Numbered from the stretch's first letter, positions 1-7,762 are shown. The stretch is DNA of 19,255 bases from an uncultured Mediterraneibacter sp. (GCF_934309415.1 NZ_CAKRDI010000044.1:1-19255), one strand, 5' to 3'. Notes: generated from the sequence alone by a model not told the origin. Program-made: numbers and translations.

Positions 1-104
1 TGGAATTGTCAATGTTTTTTCTATTATTTATATAATTCAGAAAATTTTTGCAATTCAAACTATTCTGACAATTATTGCATTACTCATAAAATCAATCAAA
101 TAAA

Positions 105-136
105 GGTTAATATCAAAATCCACTCCGATATTAACC
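105..136 (-). terminator. Terminator hairpin after the MATE gene
   Basis: A perfect 10-bp inverted repeat, GGTTAATATC at 105-114 and GATATTAACC at 127-136, with a 12-nt loop, lies just downstream of the MATE stop. Read on the minus strand the stem is followed by TTTATTTGATT, a weak T-rich tail. It probably ends the HIT-MATE transcript. Bases 1-104 hold no gene that I can see. Confidence 0.6.
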
Positions 137-144
137 CCTCTGTT

Positions 145-1446
145 TCAACCTTCTTCTTTTAACTTTTTAATCTGATACAAAATCATTACACTCCATCCAA
201 TCGCACATGCATATGCCGCCCCATTCATTCCACAGACCGGAGTCAAACAGTACACAGCCACTACACGAAGAGTAATCTGAATACATGTGGATACCAGAGT
301 AATTTTCATTTTCTGAACTCCACGGAAATATCCCTGTATTCCATTCGTTATTCCCGGAAGGATATAAAAGATTGCCATAACTTTCAGATATTTTTCTCCA
401 ATTCCCGTCATACTTCCACTTCCGAAAATCCGAATAATTGAACTTCGGAAAAAATAGATGACAAGAAAAATCAGAATTCCATATCCTATTTCCAAAATCA
501 TACCTTTTCGCAATCCTTCTTTTTTCTTCTCCTCATTTCCTGCTCCATCACTCTGACTGATATAATTCATCATTGCATGACTGATACTCTGTTCCGGAAT
601 GCATGCAAAGTCGTCAATTCTGTTTACCGCATTAAATGCCGCAATCATACTGATCCCATACTGATTGATACATCCCTGGATCAGTACTTTTCCAATTGGC
701 TGCATTAACTGCTGAAACGCTGTCACACTCCCGTTTCCAAGAACTTTTTTCAAAATTTCTCTGTTCACCTTCCACTCAGTCCATTTCAGTGATAAAACTG
801 GAACTGTTTTATAGATATAGAACAGACACAATAAACAGGATACAGCTTCCGCAGTCAATGTTGCAATTCCCGCTCCCTGTACTCCCTGCTGCATTTTCCC
901 AACTAATAACACATCCAGTAATGCGTTAATCAGACAGGAAAGTGCAAGGAAATAGATTGGCGTCTTAGAGTCTCCTATACTGCGCAATGATGCTGTCACA
1001 AGATTATATAGAAATGTAAAAGGGAAACTCAGAATCACAATCTTTAAATACACTTCTGATAACCGCATGGCTTTCTCTGGTACTTGCATTACAACGAGCA
1101 TCAACTCCGACAGTCCCATCCCAAGCAAGACAATTACGACTGACATCACCAATCCAAAGATGATAACAGATGCAAAAGCCTTCTTTAGTTCTTCTGTCTT
1201 TTTTGCACCATAACATTTGCCCATAAATGCAGATGCACCTATAGAAATGCCTGACGCCCCAAGGATGATCATAGACATAATAGGATTGCTGATTCCCACA
1301 GCTGCAAGTGCAGTTTCTCCTGCATATCTTCCGACAACCACCGAATCCACTGCATTATATGTCAACTGCAGTAAATTTCCCATCAAAATCGGAACTGCAA
1401 ATCCAACTAAACTTCTATATGTATTTCCTTCTGTCAGATCTTTCAT
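145..1446 (-). CDS. MATE family efflux transporter
   Basis: 433-residue polytopic inner-membrane protein, the usual MATE length (about 430-460) with about 12 hydrophobic segments. It opens with the family's N-terminal pattern: a short polar tail (MKDLTEGN), then a first helix containing the AVPILMGNLLQ stretch and the NAVDSVVVGRY motif around residues 31-40. The second half repeats the fold, with GNGSVTAFQQLMQPIG starting the second bundle near residue 238. MATE proteins expel cationic drugs, dyes or metabolites in exchange for Na+ or H+; the substrate cannot be read from sequence. The start codon directly follows the stop of the HIT gene (TAA then ATG) and has no strong ribosome binding site of its own, so translational coupling is likely. 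A terminator hairpin follows. Family call is sure; substrate unknown. Confidence 0.93.
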   Translation of the reverse strand: MKDLTEGNTYRSLVGFAVPILMGNLLQLTYNAVDSVVVGRYAGETALAAVGISNPIMSMIILGASGISIGASAFMGKCYGAKKTEELKKAFASVIIFGLVMSVVIVLLGMGLSELMLVVMQVPEKAMRLSEVYLKIVILSFPFTFLYNLVTASLRSIGDSKTPIYFLALSCLINALLDVLLVGKMQQGVQGAGIATLTAEAVSCLLCLFYIYKTVPVLSLKWTEWKVNREILKKVLGNGSVTAFQQLMQPIGKVLIQGCINQYGISMIAAFNAVNRIDDFACIPEQSISHAMMNYISQSDGAGNEEKKKEGLRKGMILEIGYGILIFLVIYFFRSSIIRIFGSGSMTGIGEKYLKVMAIFYILPGITNGIQGYFRGVQKMKITLVSTCIQITLRVVAVYCLTPVCGMNGAAYACAIGWSVMILYQIKKLKEEG

Positions 1447-1872
1447 TTATTTTGTAAGAACCTCACGGTATTTTTCTACCATCTTCTGATATTCTTCCTC
1501 TGATAACGTCTTCTCGCCCGGATTCATTGCGAAAACTCCACCCCACTCATACTCATCTTTATATTTTGGTACAAGGTGAAAATGAAGATGATGTCCTGTA
1601 TCTCCATAAGCACCATAGTTTACTTTATCCGGATGGAAAATTTCATGCATTGCTTCTGCAACTTTATTAATATCTTCCATATAAGCAGCTCTCTCTTCTG
1701 CTGTCAGCTCTGTAATCTCGCTTACATGCTTTTTATGCGCTACGATCACTCTTCCCGGATGGCTCTGCTCTTTGAATAAATATACTTTGGAACTCTCCAG
1801 CTCACAAATCTTGATTCCAAACGCTGCAACAAGTTCCCCTTCCATACAATAAGCACAATTCTGATCTTTCAT
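1447..1872 (-). CDS. HIT family nucleotide hydrolase/transferase
   Basis: 141-residue cytosolic HIT (histidine triad) protein. The triad signature is clear: GHHLHFHLVPK, with His95-x-His97-x-His99, the middle His being the expected nucleophile for hydrolysis or transfer of nucleoside phosphoramidates or dinucleotides. An N-terminal CxxC (Cys6, Cys9) is typical of the zinc-binding bacterial subgroup. The reading frame is open 15 codons further upstream, but the ATG at 1872 is preferred because AAAGGA lies 8 nt before it; the ATG at 1917 has no visible ribosome binding site. It is directly followed by the MATE gene and preceded by a promoter-like TATAAT with a cre site. HIT proteins are housekeeping-like and the link to a MATE pump is probably only operonic. 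Substrate unassigned. Confidence 0.9.
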   Translation of the reverse strand: MKDQNCAYCMEGELVAAFGIKICELESSKVYLFKEQSHPGRVIVAHKKHVSEITELTAEERAAYMEDINKVAEAMHEIFHPDKVNYGAYGDTGHHLHFHLVPKYKDEYEWGGVFAMNPGEKTLSEEEYQKMVEKYREVLTK

Positions 1873-1950
1873 TTCTTTTTTCCTTTCCATATTCATCCTT
1901 TTTTTGCAAATCTTCATCGTATATTTACGACTATCTGTCTCTGCATTTTT

Positions 1951-1956
1951 ATTATA
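1951..1956 (-). promoter_or_regulatory. -10 box upstream of the HIT-MATE operon
   Basis: On the minus strand TATAAT reads at 1956-1951, about 80 nt before the HIT start codon. No convincing -35 box sits 16-18 nt upstream; the cre palindrome occupies that region. The consensus hexamer and its position support the call, but not decisively. Confidence 0.5.
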
Positions 1957-1967
1957 TCACATTTCCG

Positions 1968-1981
1968 TGTAAGCGCTTACA
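1968..1981. promoter_or_regulatory. CcpA cre site (perfect palindrome)
   Basis: TGTAAGCGCTTACA is a perfect 14-bp palindrome and matches the catabolite-responsive element consensus TGWAARCGYTWNCW at every position. It lies where the -35 region would be, relative to the TATAAT at 1956-1951, a placement that normally represses transcription when CcpA-HPr(Ser-P) binds. It therefore most likely places the HIT-MATE operon under carbon catabolite control. It also lies about 130 bp beyond the terminator of the leucine-dehydratase-like genes, which are transcribed toward it, so it is unlikely to serve them. The rest of 1873-2099 shows no gene. Confidence 0.75.
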
Positions 1982-2099
1982 TTTTTTTGTAAAAATATTT
2001 ATAAATCACACCGTTTTTCTAACTGCATCAACAGAAGAAAGACAAACCATACCACAAAGCAGGGCTCACAAATTGCAAGGATACTTTTCAGGCACATTC

Positions 2100-2150
2100 A
2101 AAAAAAGAAACAAAACAGAAGACTTTCATCTCAGTTTCGTTTCTTTTTTC
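2100..2150 (-). terminator. A/T-rich terminator after the LeuC-like gene 1
   Basis: GTTTCTTTTTT at 2139-2149 and AAAAAAGAAAC at 2101-2111 pair. The stem extends inward by a G-T pair and AAAC/GTTT to about 16 bp. On the minus strand the distal arm ends in a run of seven T, giving a low-GC intrinsic terminator about 35 nt after the stop at 2184. It closes the dehydratase gene group. Confidence 0.65.
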
Positions 2151-2183
2151 AACTTTTTCTTATCAAAAAAAATGTACAGCCTC

Positions 2184-3428
2184 TTATTCAGGACTTACAA
2201 TCTTACCTGCTACAGCACAGGAAGCTGCTGTTTTCGGACTTGCAAGATAGATTTCCACCTTGGAAGTTCCCATACGTCCCAGGAAATTTCGGTTATTTGT
2301 CGCTACAACACGCTCTCCGTCTGAAAGAATTCCACCGGTTCTTCCACAGCACAGTCCACAGCCAGGATGTGTAATGATCGCACCTGCTTCTGCAAGAATA
2401 TCAAGAATTCCCTGTTCTGCTGCCTGTCTGTAAATCTTACGGCTTGCCGGAGTAACGATCAGTTTTACAAAATCAGCAACCTTTTTGCCCTTCAGCACTT
2501 CTGCTGCCGCTGCAAGATCCTCAAGACGTCCATTTGTACAGGAACCGATAAATACCTGGTCGATCTCTGTTCCTTCCAGCTCACTGACATCTCTGATCTT
2601 ATCTACCTGAGACGGACATGCCATAACCGGCACAAAATCCTCTGCCTTATATACCAGTGTCTTCACATAATTGGCATCTTCATCTCCCACAAGACTCTTC
2701 TGATAGTCATTCAGTTCAATCTCGCAGTATTCAGCTGTCTTCTCATCCGGAGTAAACAGCGCGCACTTTGCCCCTGCCTCGATTGCCATATTTGACATTG
2801 TCATACGGCTTGCTACTGACATATTTTCAATCGTGCTTCCTGAGAATTCAAGAGCTTTGTAAGTTGCACCGTCCGCTCTTAAATCACCGATCAGACGCAG
2901 AATAATATCCTTAGACATTACATTGTCCGGAAGTTCTCCGTCGATCACTACTTTGATTGTCTCAGGGACTTTGATCCACATAGTTCCTGTTCCCAGAATA
3001 CTTGCCATCTCTGTATAACCGATTCCTGAAGAAAATGCACCTACACAGCCATAAGTTGTTGTATGACTGTCTGTTCCGAATGCAATATCTCCCGGTTTTA
3101 CATAACCAGCCTCTGTCATTAACTGATGACAGATTCCGTCACTTCTATGTACATGAGTCAGTCCGTATTTCTCCGCAAATGCATCTCCTGTACGGAAATG
3201 TCTTGTATCATCCTGCTGACTTGCCGGAACAAGGTGGTCATAGATCAATACCACTTTATCCGGATCATGCAGTTTTGTAAATCCCATTTCTTCAAATTTA
3301 TCTGCTACAAAAGGAATGAAGATATCGTGGATCATACATCTGTCCACATTCACTGTTACAATATCTCCCGGCTTTACAGCCTTTCCTGTATTATGTCTGA
3401 TAATCTTTTCAATAATCGTCTCGCCCAT
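2184..3428 (-). CDS. Aconitase-superfamily dehydratase, large subunit (LeuC-like 1)
   Basis: 414-residue large subunit of a heterodimeric 3-isopropylmalate dehydratase/homoaconitase-type enzyme, of the short clostridial/archaeal class (about 420 residues). These cytosolic [4Fe-4S] enzymes isomerise or dehydrate a hydroxy-di- or tricarboxylate. The three cluster ligands are visible: Cys297 in GSCTNGR, and Cys357 and Cys360 in HPGCGLCCGRTGG. The substrate-binding GTDSHTTTYG stretch is at 118-127. The wording around the last two cysteines departs from ordinary LeuC, which as I recall it reads roughly C-G-P-C-x-G-x-H: here it is C-G-L-C-C-G-R-T, so the usual His is missing. The start at 3428 has GGAGG 8 nt upstream; a TTG at 3449 in frame is less likely. 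It begins 17 nt after the stop of its small-subunit partner. Isopropylmalate is possible; 2,3-dimethylmalate, citramalate or another substrate is equally open. Confidence 0.88.
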   Translation of the reverse strand: MGETIIEKIIRHNTGKAVKPGDIVTVNVDRCMIHDIFIPFVADKFEEMGFTKLHDPDKVVLIYDHLVPASQQDDTRHFRTGDAFAEKYGLTHVHRSDGICHQLMTEAGYVKPGDIAFGTDSHTTTYGCVGAFSSGIGYTEMASILGTGTMWIKVPETIKVVIDGELPDNVMSKDIILRLIGDLRADGATYKALEFSGSTIENMSVASRMTMSNMAIEAGAKCALFTPDEKTAEYCEIELNDYQKSLVGDEDANYVKTLVYKAEDFVPVMACPSQVDKIRDVSELEGTEIDQVFIGSCTNGRLEDLAAAAEVLKGKKVADFVKLIVTPASRKIYRQAAEQGILDILAEAGAIITHPGCGLCCGRTGGILSDGERVVATNNRNFLGRMGTSKVEIYLASPKTAASCAVAGKIVSPE

Positions 3429-3445
3429 CACGTTTTCCTCCCTAA

Positions 3446-3940
3446 TCAATCCTCAAGTCCATTCAGCTTACGCATAGCCTTTACCAGTCCGCCAGCCTGA
3501 ATGATACTCATCAGATTCTCCGGCAGAGAAGCGATCGGGTATTCTTTACCATTGTAGTCCACATGCTGATTCATTACGACATCAATTGTGTCACCTTCTT
3601 TTATATCATCATGCAGATCTGGCTGCTCGATTAAAAGCAATCCGTTGTTGATTGAATTGCGGAAGAAGATTCTTGCAAATGATTTTGCGATCACACACTG
3701 AATTCCCAGTGCCTTGATAATTTCCGGAGCCTGTTCTCTGGAAGATCCACATCCAAAGTTCTTTCCTGCAACAATAATGTCACCTTTCTGAATCTGTCCT
3801 GCCAGTTCCGGACGCAGAGGACTAAATCCATACTGTTTCATATCATCAATTGTTTTCAGAGCAAGGTACTCTGTAGGAATGATGATATCTGTATCAATGT
3901 CATCGCCCAACACCCATACTTTTCCTGTAAATTTCTCCAT
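3446..3940 (-). CDS. Aconitase-superfamily dehydratase, small subunit (LeuD-like 1)
   Basis: 164-residue swivel-domain subunit that pairs with the LeuC-like protein encoded directly downstream. The family landmarks are all present: GDDIDTDIIIP near residues 12-22, NFGCGSSREQAP at 61-72 and AKSFARIFFRNSINNG at 85-100. The loop that follows the DTD motif, which is known in archaeal relatives to help choose the substrate, reads YLAL (25-28). That is neither the YLRT form tied to homoaconitase nor the YLVY/YLVM-like forms reported for isopropylmalate isomerase. GAGGTG lies 5 nt before the ATG. The 224-bp gap to the preceding pair contains an inverted-repeat element and a possible TATAAT, so this pair may have its own promoter. 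No T-box leader is visible. Family sure, substrate not. Confidence 0.88.
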   Translation of the reverse strand: MEKFTGKVWVLGDDIDTDIIIPTEYLALKTIDDMKQYGFSPLRPELAGQIQKGDIIVAGKNFGCGSSREQAPEIIKALGIQCVIAKSFARIFFRNSINNGLLLIEQPDLHDDIKEGDTIDVVMNQHVDYNGKEYPIASLPENLMSIIQAGGLVKAMRKLNGLED

Positions 3941-3984
3941 CTTGTCACCTCATATGACCGAACATTTGTGTTCTGTCTTCATAA

Positions 3985-3990
3985 ATTATA
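3985..3990 (-). promoter_or_regulatory. Possible -10 box for the LeuD/LeuC-like pair 1
   Basis: TATAAT reads on the minus strand at 3990-3985, 45 nt before the start codon at 3940. I find no good -35 hexamer at 17 +/- 1 nt. It is offered only because the 224-bp gap between the two pairs is long enough for a separate promoter. Confidence 0.3.
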
Positions 3991-4060
3991 TTCTCAGTTT
4001 TATACATTTTTCTTAAAATGCATTTTTATTTTTACTTAACACATAAAGAAACAACTCGAA

Positions 4061-4141
4061 TGTGTCTGAATCATCATTCCTGCAATCTGCATGCCCAACT
4101 TTGTGGGAGATGCATCTCGCAGAAATCATTTTTCAGACACA
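4061..4141. repeat. Inverted-repeat element, family 2, copy 1
   Basis: An 81-bp imperfect palindrome bounded by TGTGTCTGAA (4061-4070) and TTCAGACACA (4132-4141). It has a central hairpin in which TGCAT and CCCA pair with TGGG and ATGCA around 4088-4115. It lies between the two dehydratase pairs. The segment at 8825-8900 has the same plan and shares many words (TCATTCC, CCCA, ATCT, CATTTTT...AGACACA), so this is a dispersed element, not a local terminator. No coding sequence fits inside it. Confidence 0.6.
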
Positions 4142-4164
4142 CTCTCTTACTGAATCATTAGCTG

Positions 4165-5415
4165 TTACAGATCACTCGCCAGCGCAATCTCACCCTTAAT
4201 AGCAGATGCTGTAACTGTCGCTGCTGATCCAAGATATACTTTGGAACTCGGATGTCCTGCACGGCCTTTGAAATTACGTGTTCCTGTACTGATCAGGACT
4301 TCATTTTCTCCGATGACTCCCTGGCAGCTTCCCCAGCATACACTACAGTTCGGGTTCATTACAATTGCTCCCGCTTCCATAAAAATGTCCAGAAGACCTT
4401 CTTTGAGCGCCTGTCTGTAAATAGTCTGACTTGCCGGAACCACAAGGAAACGAACCTTCTCTGCAACTTTCTTTCCCTTGATTACTTCTGCTCCGACACG
4501 CAGATCTTCAATACGTCCGTTATTGCAGGATCCAAGAAATGCCTCGTTGATCTTCACTCCGCGTACTTCCTCTGCCGGGCTTAAATTATCAACAAAATCA
4601 GGTTTTGCAACTACAGGCACTACCTGTGATAAATCAATTGTGTACTCTCTTACATAATGCGCATCCGGATCACTGTAGAATACTTCTTTTGGCTCGCGTC
4701 CATGCTCTTTCAGATATTCCATTGCTTTCTCGTCTGCCTCAAAAATACCAGTCTTTGCTCCTGCCTCCACTGCCATATTGCAAAGTGCGATGCGGTCACT
4801 GATGCTCAGAGTCTTTGCACCTTCTCCTGTAAATTCCATCACCTGATAGTTACATCCGTTCGCACCTACCAGACCAATGATCGTCAGGATCAGATCTCTT
4901 GCGTATACTCCTTCCGGAAGTTTCCCTACCAGATTGAATTTTACTGATTCCGGTACAAGTACCCAGGACTGTCCTGTCACCATTCCGTACAGGAAGTCAG
5001 TACATCCAACACCTGTTCCGAATGCTCCAAGTGCTCCGTAAGAACATGTGTGACTGTCCGCTCCGAAAATCAGCTCACCCGGACGTACATAGTTCTCCAT
5101 CATTACCTGATGGCAAACTCCCTTACCTTCCCAGAAATCAATTCCGTTCTCTTTTGCAAAGTCACGCATCTTTTTCTGAGATGCTGCTGTCTTCGGACTG
5201 TCAGACGGTACGTTATGATCTACGATGAATACCAGCTTCTTCGGATCAGCAATACGAGGATGCTTTAATTTATTATTGTACATATCTACTGTAAGATGAG
5301 TGGTTCCATCATTACTCATCATTCTGTCCAGCGTTACTGTGTGGATATCTCCTGGTTTTACACTTTCCACACCTGCTGCCGCAGCAATAATCTTTTCTGC
5401 TATTGTCATTCCCAT
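4165..5415 (-). CDS. Aconitase-superfamily dehydratase, large subunit (LeuC-like 2)
   Basis: 416-residue paralogue of the LeuC-like gene at 2184-3428, clearly homologous but strongly diverged. Cluster ligands are Cys297 in GSCNNGR and Cys357 and Cys360 in NPNCSVCWGSCQG; GADSHTCSYGALG is at 118-130. The segment after the second cysteine pair (CWGSCQGVIGENE) again lacks the C-G-P-C-x-G-x-H pattern I expect of a biosynthetic LeuC, and it carries an extra Cys364. The ATG at 5415 is chosen because GGAGGAGG, formed by the last codons of the small-subunit gene, lies about 8 nt upstream; that gene's stop is only 3 nt away, so the two subunits are translationally coupled. It likely acts as a hydro-lyase or isomerase on a small hydroxy-dicarboxylate. 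DmdAB (2,3-dimethylmalate dehydratase) or a citramalate/mesaconate-type enzyme are candidates; none is proven. Confidence 0.87.
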   Translation of the reverse strand: MGMTIAEKIIAAAAGVESVKPGDIHTVTLDRMMSNDGTTHLTVDMYNNKLKHPRIADPKKLVFIVDHNVPSDSPKTAASQKKMRDFAKENGIDFWEGKGVCHQVMMENYVRPGELIFGADSHTCSYGALGAFGTGVGCTDFLYGMVTGQSWVLVPESVKFNLVGKLPEGVYARDLILTIIGLVGANGCNYQVMEFTGEGAKTLSISDRIALCNMAVEAGAKTGIFEADEKAMEYLKEHGREPKEVFYSDPDAHYVREYTIDLSQVVPVVAKPDFVDNLSPAEEVRGVKINEAFLGSCNNGRIEDLRVGAEVIKGKKVAEKVRFLVVPASQTIYRQALKEGLLDIFMEAGAIVMNPNCSVCWGSCQGVIGENEVLISTGTRNFKGRAGHPSSKVYLGSAATVTASAIKGEIALASDL

Positions 5416-5418
5416 AAC

Positions 5419-5901
5419 TTAGTCCTCCTCCTTGTTCAGTGAAGCAATCAGGCCACCCTGATTCAGAATGTTCTGCATATACTCCGGCAGTTTTGTACAG
5501 GAATAAGTCTTTCCATTCGCCTCTGCTGTTCCCTCTGACATATGAAGAACCATCTCATCACCTGTCTTGACTTCATCCGGAAGATCTTTACAGACAATCA
5601 CCGGAAGTCCGATGTTGATTGAATTTCTGTAAAAGATTCTTGCAAATGATTTTGCAATGACTGCCTTCACACCTAATGCTTTCAATACACCCGGTGCCTG
5701 TTCTCTGGAAGAACCGCATCCAAAGTTTTCTCCGCCAATTACAAAATCTCCCGGTTTTACCTTTTTAGCAAAATCCGGATCCAGTGACTCAAATGTATGA
5801 CCTTTCATCTCGTCCAGATTCGGAAGAAGCAGATACTGTGAAGCGATAATCTGATCCGTATCCAGATCATTATGAAATTTAAAAATTTTTCCCATTTCCA
5901 T
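5419..5901 (-). CDS. Aconitase-superfamily dehydratase, small subunit (LeuD-like 2)
   Basis: 160-residue swivel subunit matching the large subunit just downstream. Visible landmarks are DLDTDQIIASQYL (12-24), ENFGCGSSREQAPG (58-71) and AKSFARIFYRNSINIG. The substrate loop reads YLLL (23-26), different from the YLAL of the other pair, which suggests the two enzymes prefer different substrates. AAGGA lies 12 nt before the ATG, a rather long spacing; a second ATG two codons later is worse placed. The 198-bp gap to the CoA-transferase stop has no obvious hairpin terminator, so read-through from that gene is possible. Confidence 0.87.
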   Translation of the reverse strand: MEMGKIFKFHNDLDTDQIIASQYLLLPNLDEMKGHTFESLDPDFAKKVKPGDFVIGGENFGCGSSREQAPGVLKALGVKAVIAKSFARIFYRNSINIGLPVIVCKDLPDEVKTGDEMVLHMSEGTAEANGKTYSCTKLPEYMQNILNQGGLIASLNKEED

Positions 5902-6099
5902 AATAATAGTATTCCTTTCTGTTATCTTATGGCCGCATAGCTGCTGGCATCCACAATAAATCTAGATCCGGCAACTAAAGACCAATTTATATTGTATCAA
6001 TTTAACGCAATAAAATCCATGAATTATTTTAACAAGTCTTGCTTGTATTTTATTTTGTACGACACTTTTGCGTTTATCATTTGGTGATATTTTCACAAA

Positions 6100-7611
6100 T
6101 TATACCTCAACTTCAAATGGAAGCAGATCCAGAATCTCTTTTTGCACGTCAATTCCCGGATAAACCTCAATCAGTTTCAATCCCTTTGGTGTCAGACGGA
6201 AAACACAGCGTTCCGTCACATAGAGAACCTTCTGTCCATTTGCGATTGCGCGTCTCGCAGAGAAACTGACACTCTTTACCTGATTGACAAATTTCGGAAC
6301 AGATCCTTCTTTCTCAATTTCCACAACACCTTTTTTCTGTGAAACTTCCAATCCTTTCGCTGTAAAACTGAAACAAAATACAACCGTAGGAGTCTTCGCC
6401 GTAATATTGGCAAATCCACCAATTCCAGCAAATGCTCCTGGTCCACGATGTGCGTTGACATTCCCTTCCCGGTCAACTTCCAGAGCTCCCATAAAGCAGA
6501 CATCCAGTCCGCCATTATCATAAAGATCAAACTGGTTGGCCATATCGTAGACAGACGCAGCACCGATCATAGCTCCGAACGCCTCCCCTGACACCGGAAA
6601 TCCTCCAATTCCACCGGACTCTACAGTCAGTGTGACCATGTCTAGCATTCCGCTCTTTCTTGCATAACGGGAAACCATCTCCGGAATGCCGATTCCAATA
6701 TTTACAATGTCATCCACACGCAGTTCTTTCGATGCACGTTTTCCAATAATATTGGCAACAGTACTATTCTTTGGCTGTTTCACAGATACAGAATCCAACC
6801 GCTCACTCCAGGAATTCCACTCTTCATATGGAATCTCAAAACTTCCGGTCAGTGCCGTGTAAGCCTCATTTCTCTCCTTCGGTTCTACCACTACAATTGC
6901 ATCCACCAGACATCCTGGAATGATGGCATTTCTAGGTCTTGATGGTGTATCTACGAGACGATCCACCTGCACGATCACCTTGCCACGATTTGCCTTGACC
7001 GCCTGACAGATAGATAATGCATCCCCGGACATAAACATATCATCAAAAGTGATATTTCCCTTGCGATCTGCCGCTGTCCCTTTAATCAGAGCGATATTGA
7101 TCTTTGGCAGCTTATAATAGAGAAATTCATCTCCATCCACTTCTACATGCTTAACTAAAGAATCATCGATTGAGATTCTATTGATTCCCGGTCCTTCTTT
7201 CCTTGGATCCACAAAAATATCCAGTCCTACCTGAGAGAGTGCTCCCGGAAGACCTCCCGCCTGTGCACGGATTGCATGCGAAATACATCCAAGCGGCAGA
7301 TTGTACGCTTCAAACCGATCTTCCAGTACCAGCTTCTTCGTACTGAGCATAGCTCCAAAATGTCCGCAGATCAGCTTGTCCACTGCTCCCTCTCTGATAT
7401 ATCCTTCTGCGTTATGTTCATCATCCCAGACACCGAACCCGGCACTGGAAATCATTGTCAGATGCGTCGGTGACTGCATCTTCTGGTATCTCCGGTAGAT
7501 TGCCTCGTGAAGTTCGATCGGATTCTCAATCCCGACAAATGAATTCACGCAGATACAGTCCCCGTCCCGAATCAGCCGGATGGCTTCATCGGCAGTCATT
7601 ATTTCATACAT
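6100..7611 (-). CDS. Acyl-CoA:acetate/3-ketoacid CoA-transferase (family I, YdiF/Pct-like)
   Basis: 503-residue fused alpha-beta CoA-transferase, close to the length of propionate CoA-transferase and YdiF (about 515-530). These cytosolic enzymes move CoA between carboxylic acids through a glutamyl-CoA thioester. The catalytic glutamate is Glu331 in LTVESGGIGG, preceded by NIGIGIPEMV (304-313). The N-terminal half has the alpha-subunit-like stretch with SSAGFGVWDDE around 55-65. The start at 7611 has AAGGAG 10 nt upstream. It precedes the two dehydratase pairs in the same orientation and may activate a carboxylate product or precursor of those enzymes, for example as the CoA-forming step of a fermentation. 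That link is inference from order only; the substrate cannot be read. Confidence 0.9.
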   Translation of the reverse strand: MYEIMTADEAIRLIRDGDCICVNSFVGIENPIELHEAIYRRYQKMQSPTHLTMISSAGFGVWDDEHNAEGYIREGAVDKLICGHFGAMLSTKKLVLEDRFEAYNLPLGCISHAIRAQAGGLPGALSQVGLDIFVDPRKEGPGINRISIDDSLVKHVEVDGDEFLYYKLPKINIALIKGTAADRKGNITFDDMFMSGDALSICQAVKANRGKVIVQVDRLVDTPSRPRNAIIPGCLVDAIVVVEPKERNEAYTALTGSFEIPYEEWNSWSERLDSVSVKQPKNSTVANIIGKRASKELRVDDIVNIGIGIPEMVSRYARKSGMLDMVTLTVESGGIGGFPVSGEAFGAMIGAASVYDMANQFDLYDNGGLDVCFMGALEVDREGNVNAHRGPGAFAGIGGFANITAKTPTVVFCFSFTAKGLEVSQKKGVVEIEKEGSVPKFVNQVKSVSFSARRAIANGQKVLYVTERCVFRLTPKGLKLIEVYPGIDVQKEILDLLPFEVEV

Positions 7612-7756
7612 GGTATAGTTTCTCCTTGGTTACTTTAAACATTTTTCTATCTTACAGGAATGTTCCTTCGTCTTTTTATCATAGTTTACCCCACTCAGAT
7701 GCAGAAACATCTTTCACAGCATCTGCGCCCGGCAATCCAAAATGTTCTTAGATTTT

Positions 7757-7762
7757 ATTATA
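7757..7762 (-). promoter_or_regulatory. Possible -10 box for the CoA-transferase
   Basis: TATAAT reads on the minus strand at 7762-7757, about 145 nt before the start codon at 7611. The nearest -35-like hexamer, TTGATG at 7788-7783, is 20 nt away, which is too far for a standard sigma-A promoter. The rest of 7612-7855 has no gene I can support. Confidence 0.35.

Noticed and set aside
4061..4141. Simple terminator of the LeuC-like 2 gene
   Set aside because: The ends recur at 8825-8900 upstream of an unrelated gene, and there is no T-run after the stem, so a dispersed repeat explains it better.
2184..5901. Leucine biosynthesis operon (leuCD twice)
   Set aside because: No leuA, leuB, ilv gene or leucine T-box is visible, and the Fe-S motif wording is unlike the LeuC pattern I expect. 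I kept a family-level name instead of assigning leuC/leuD.
3446..5901. Homoaconitase (HacAB) of a lysine or coenzyme B path
   Set aside because: The small-subunit loops are YLAL and YLLL, without the arginine of the YLRT motif associated with homoaconitase, and no partner genes are present.
5902..6099. Riboswitch or T-box before the LeuD-like 2 gene
   Set aside because: No T-box GGTGG-type antiterminator word, no terminator stem and no known riboswitch core could be recognised in these 198 bases.
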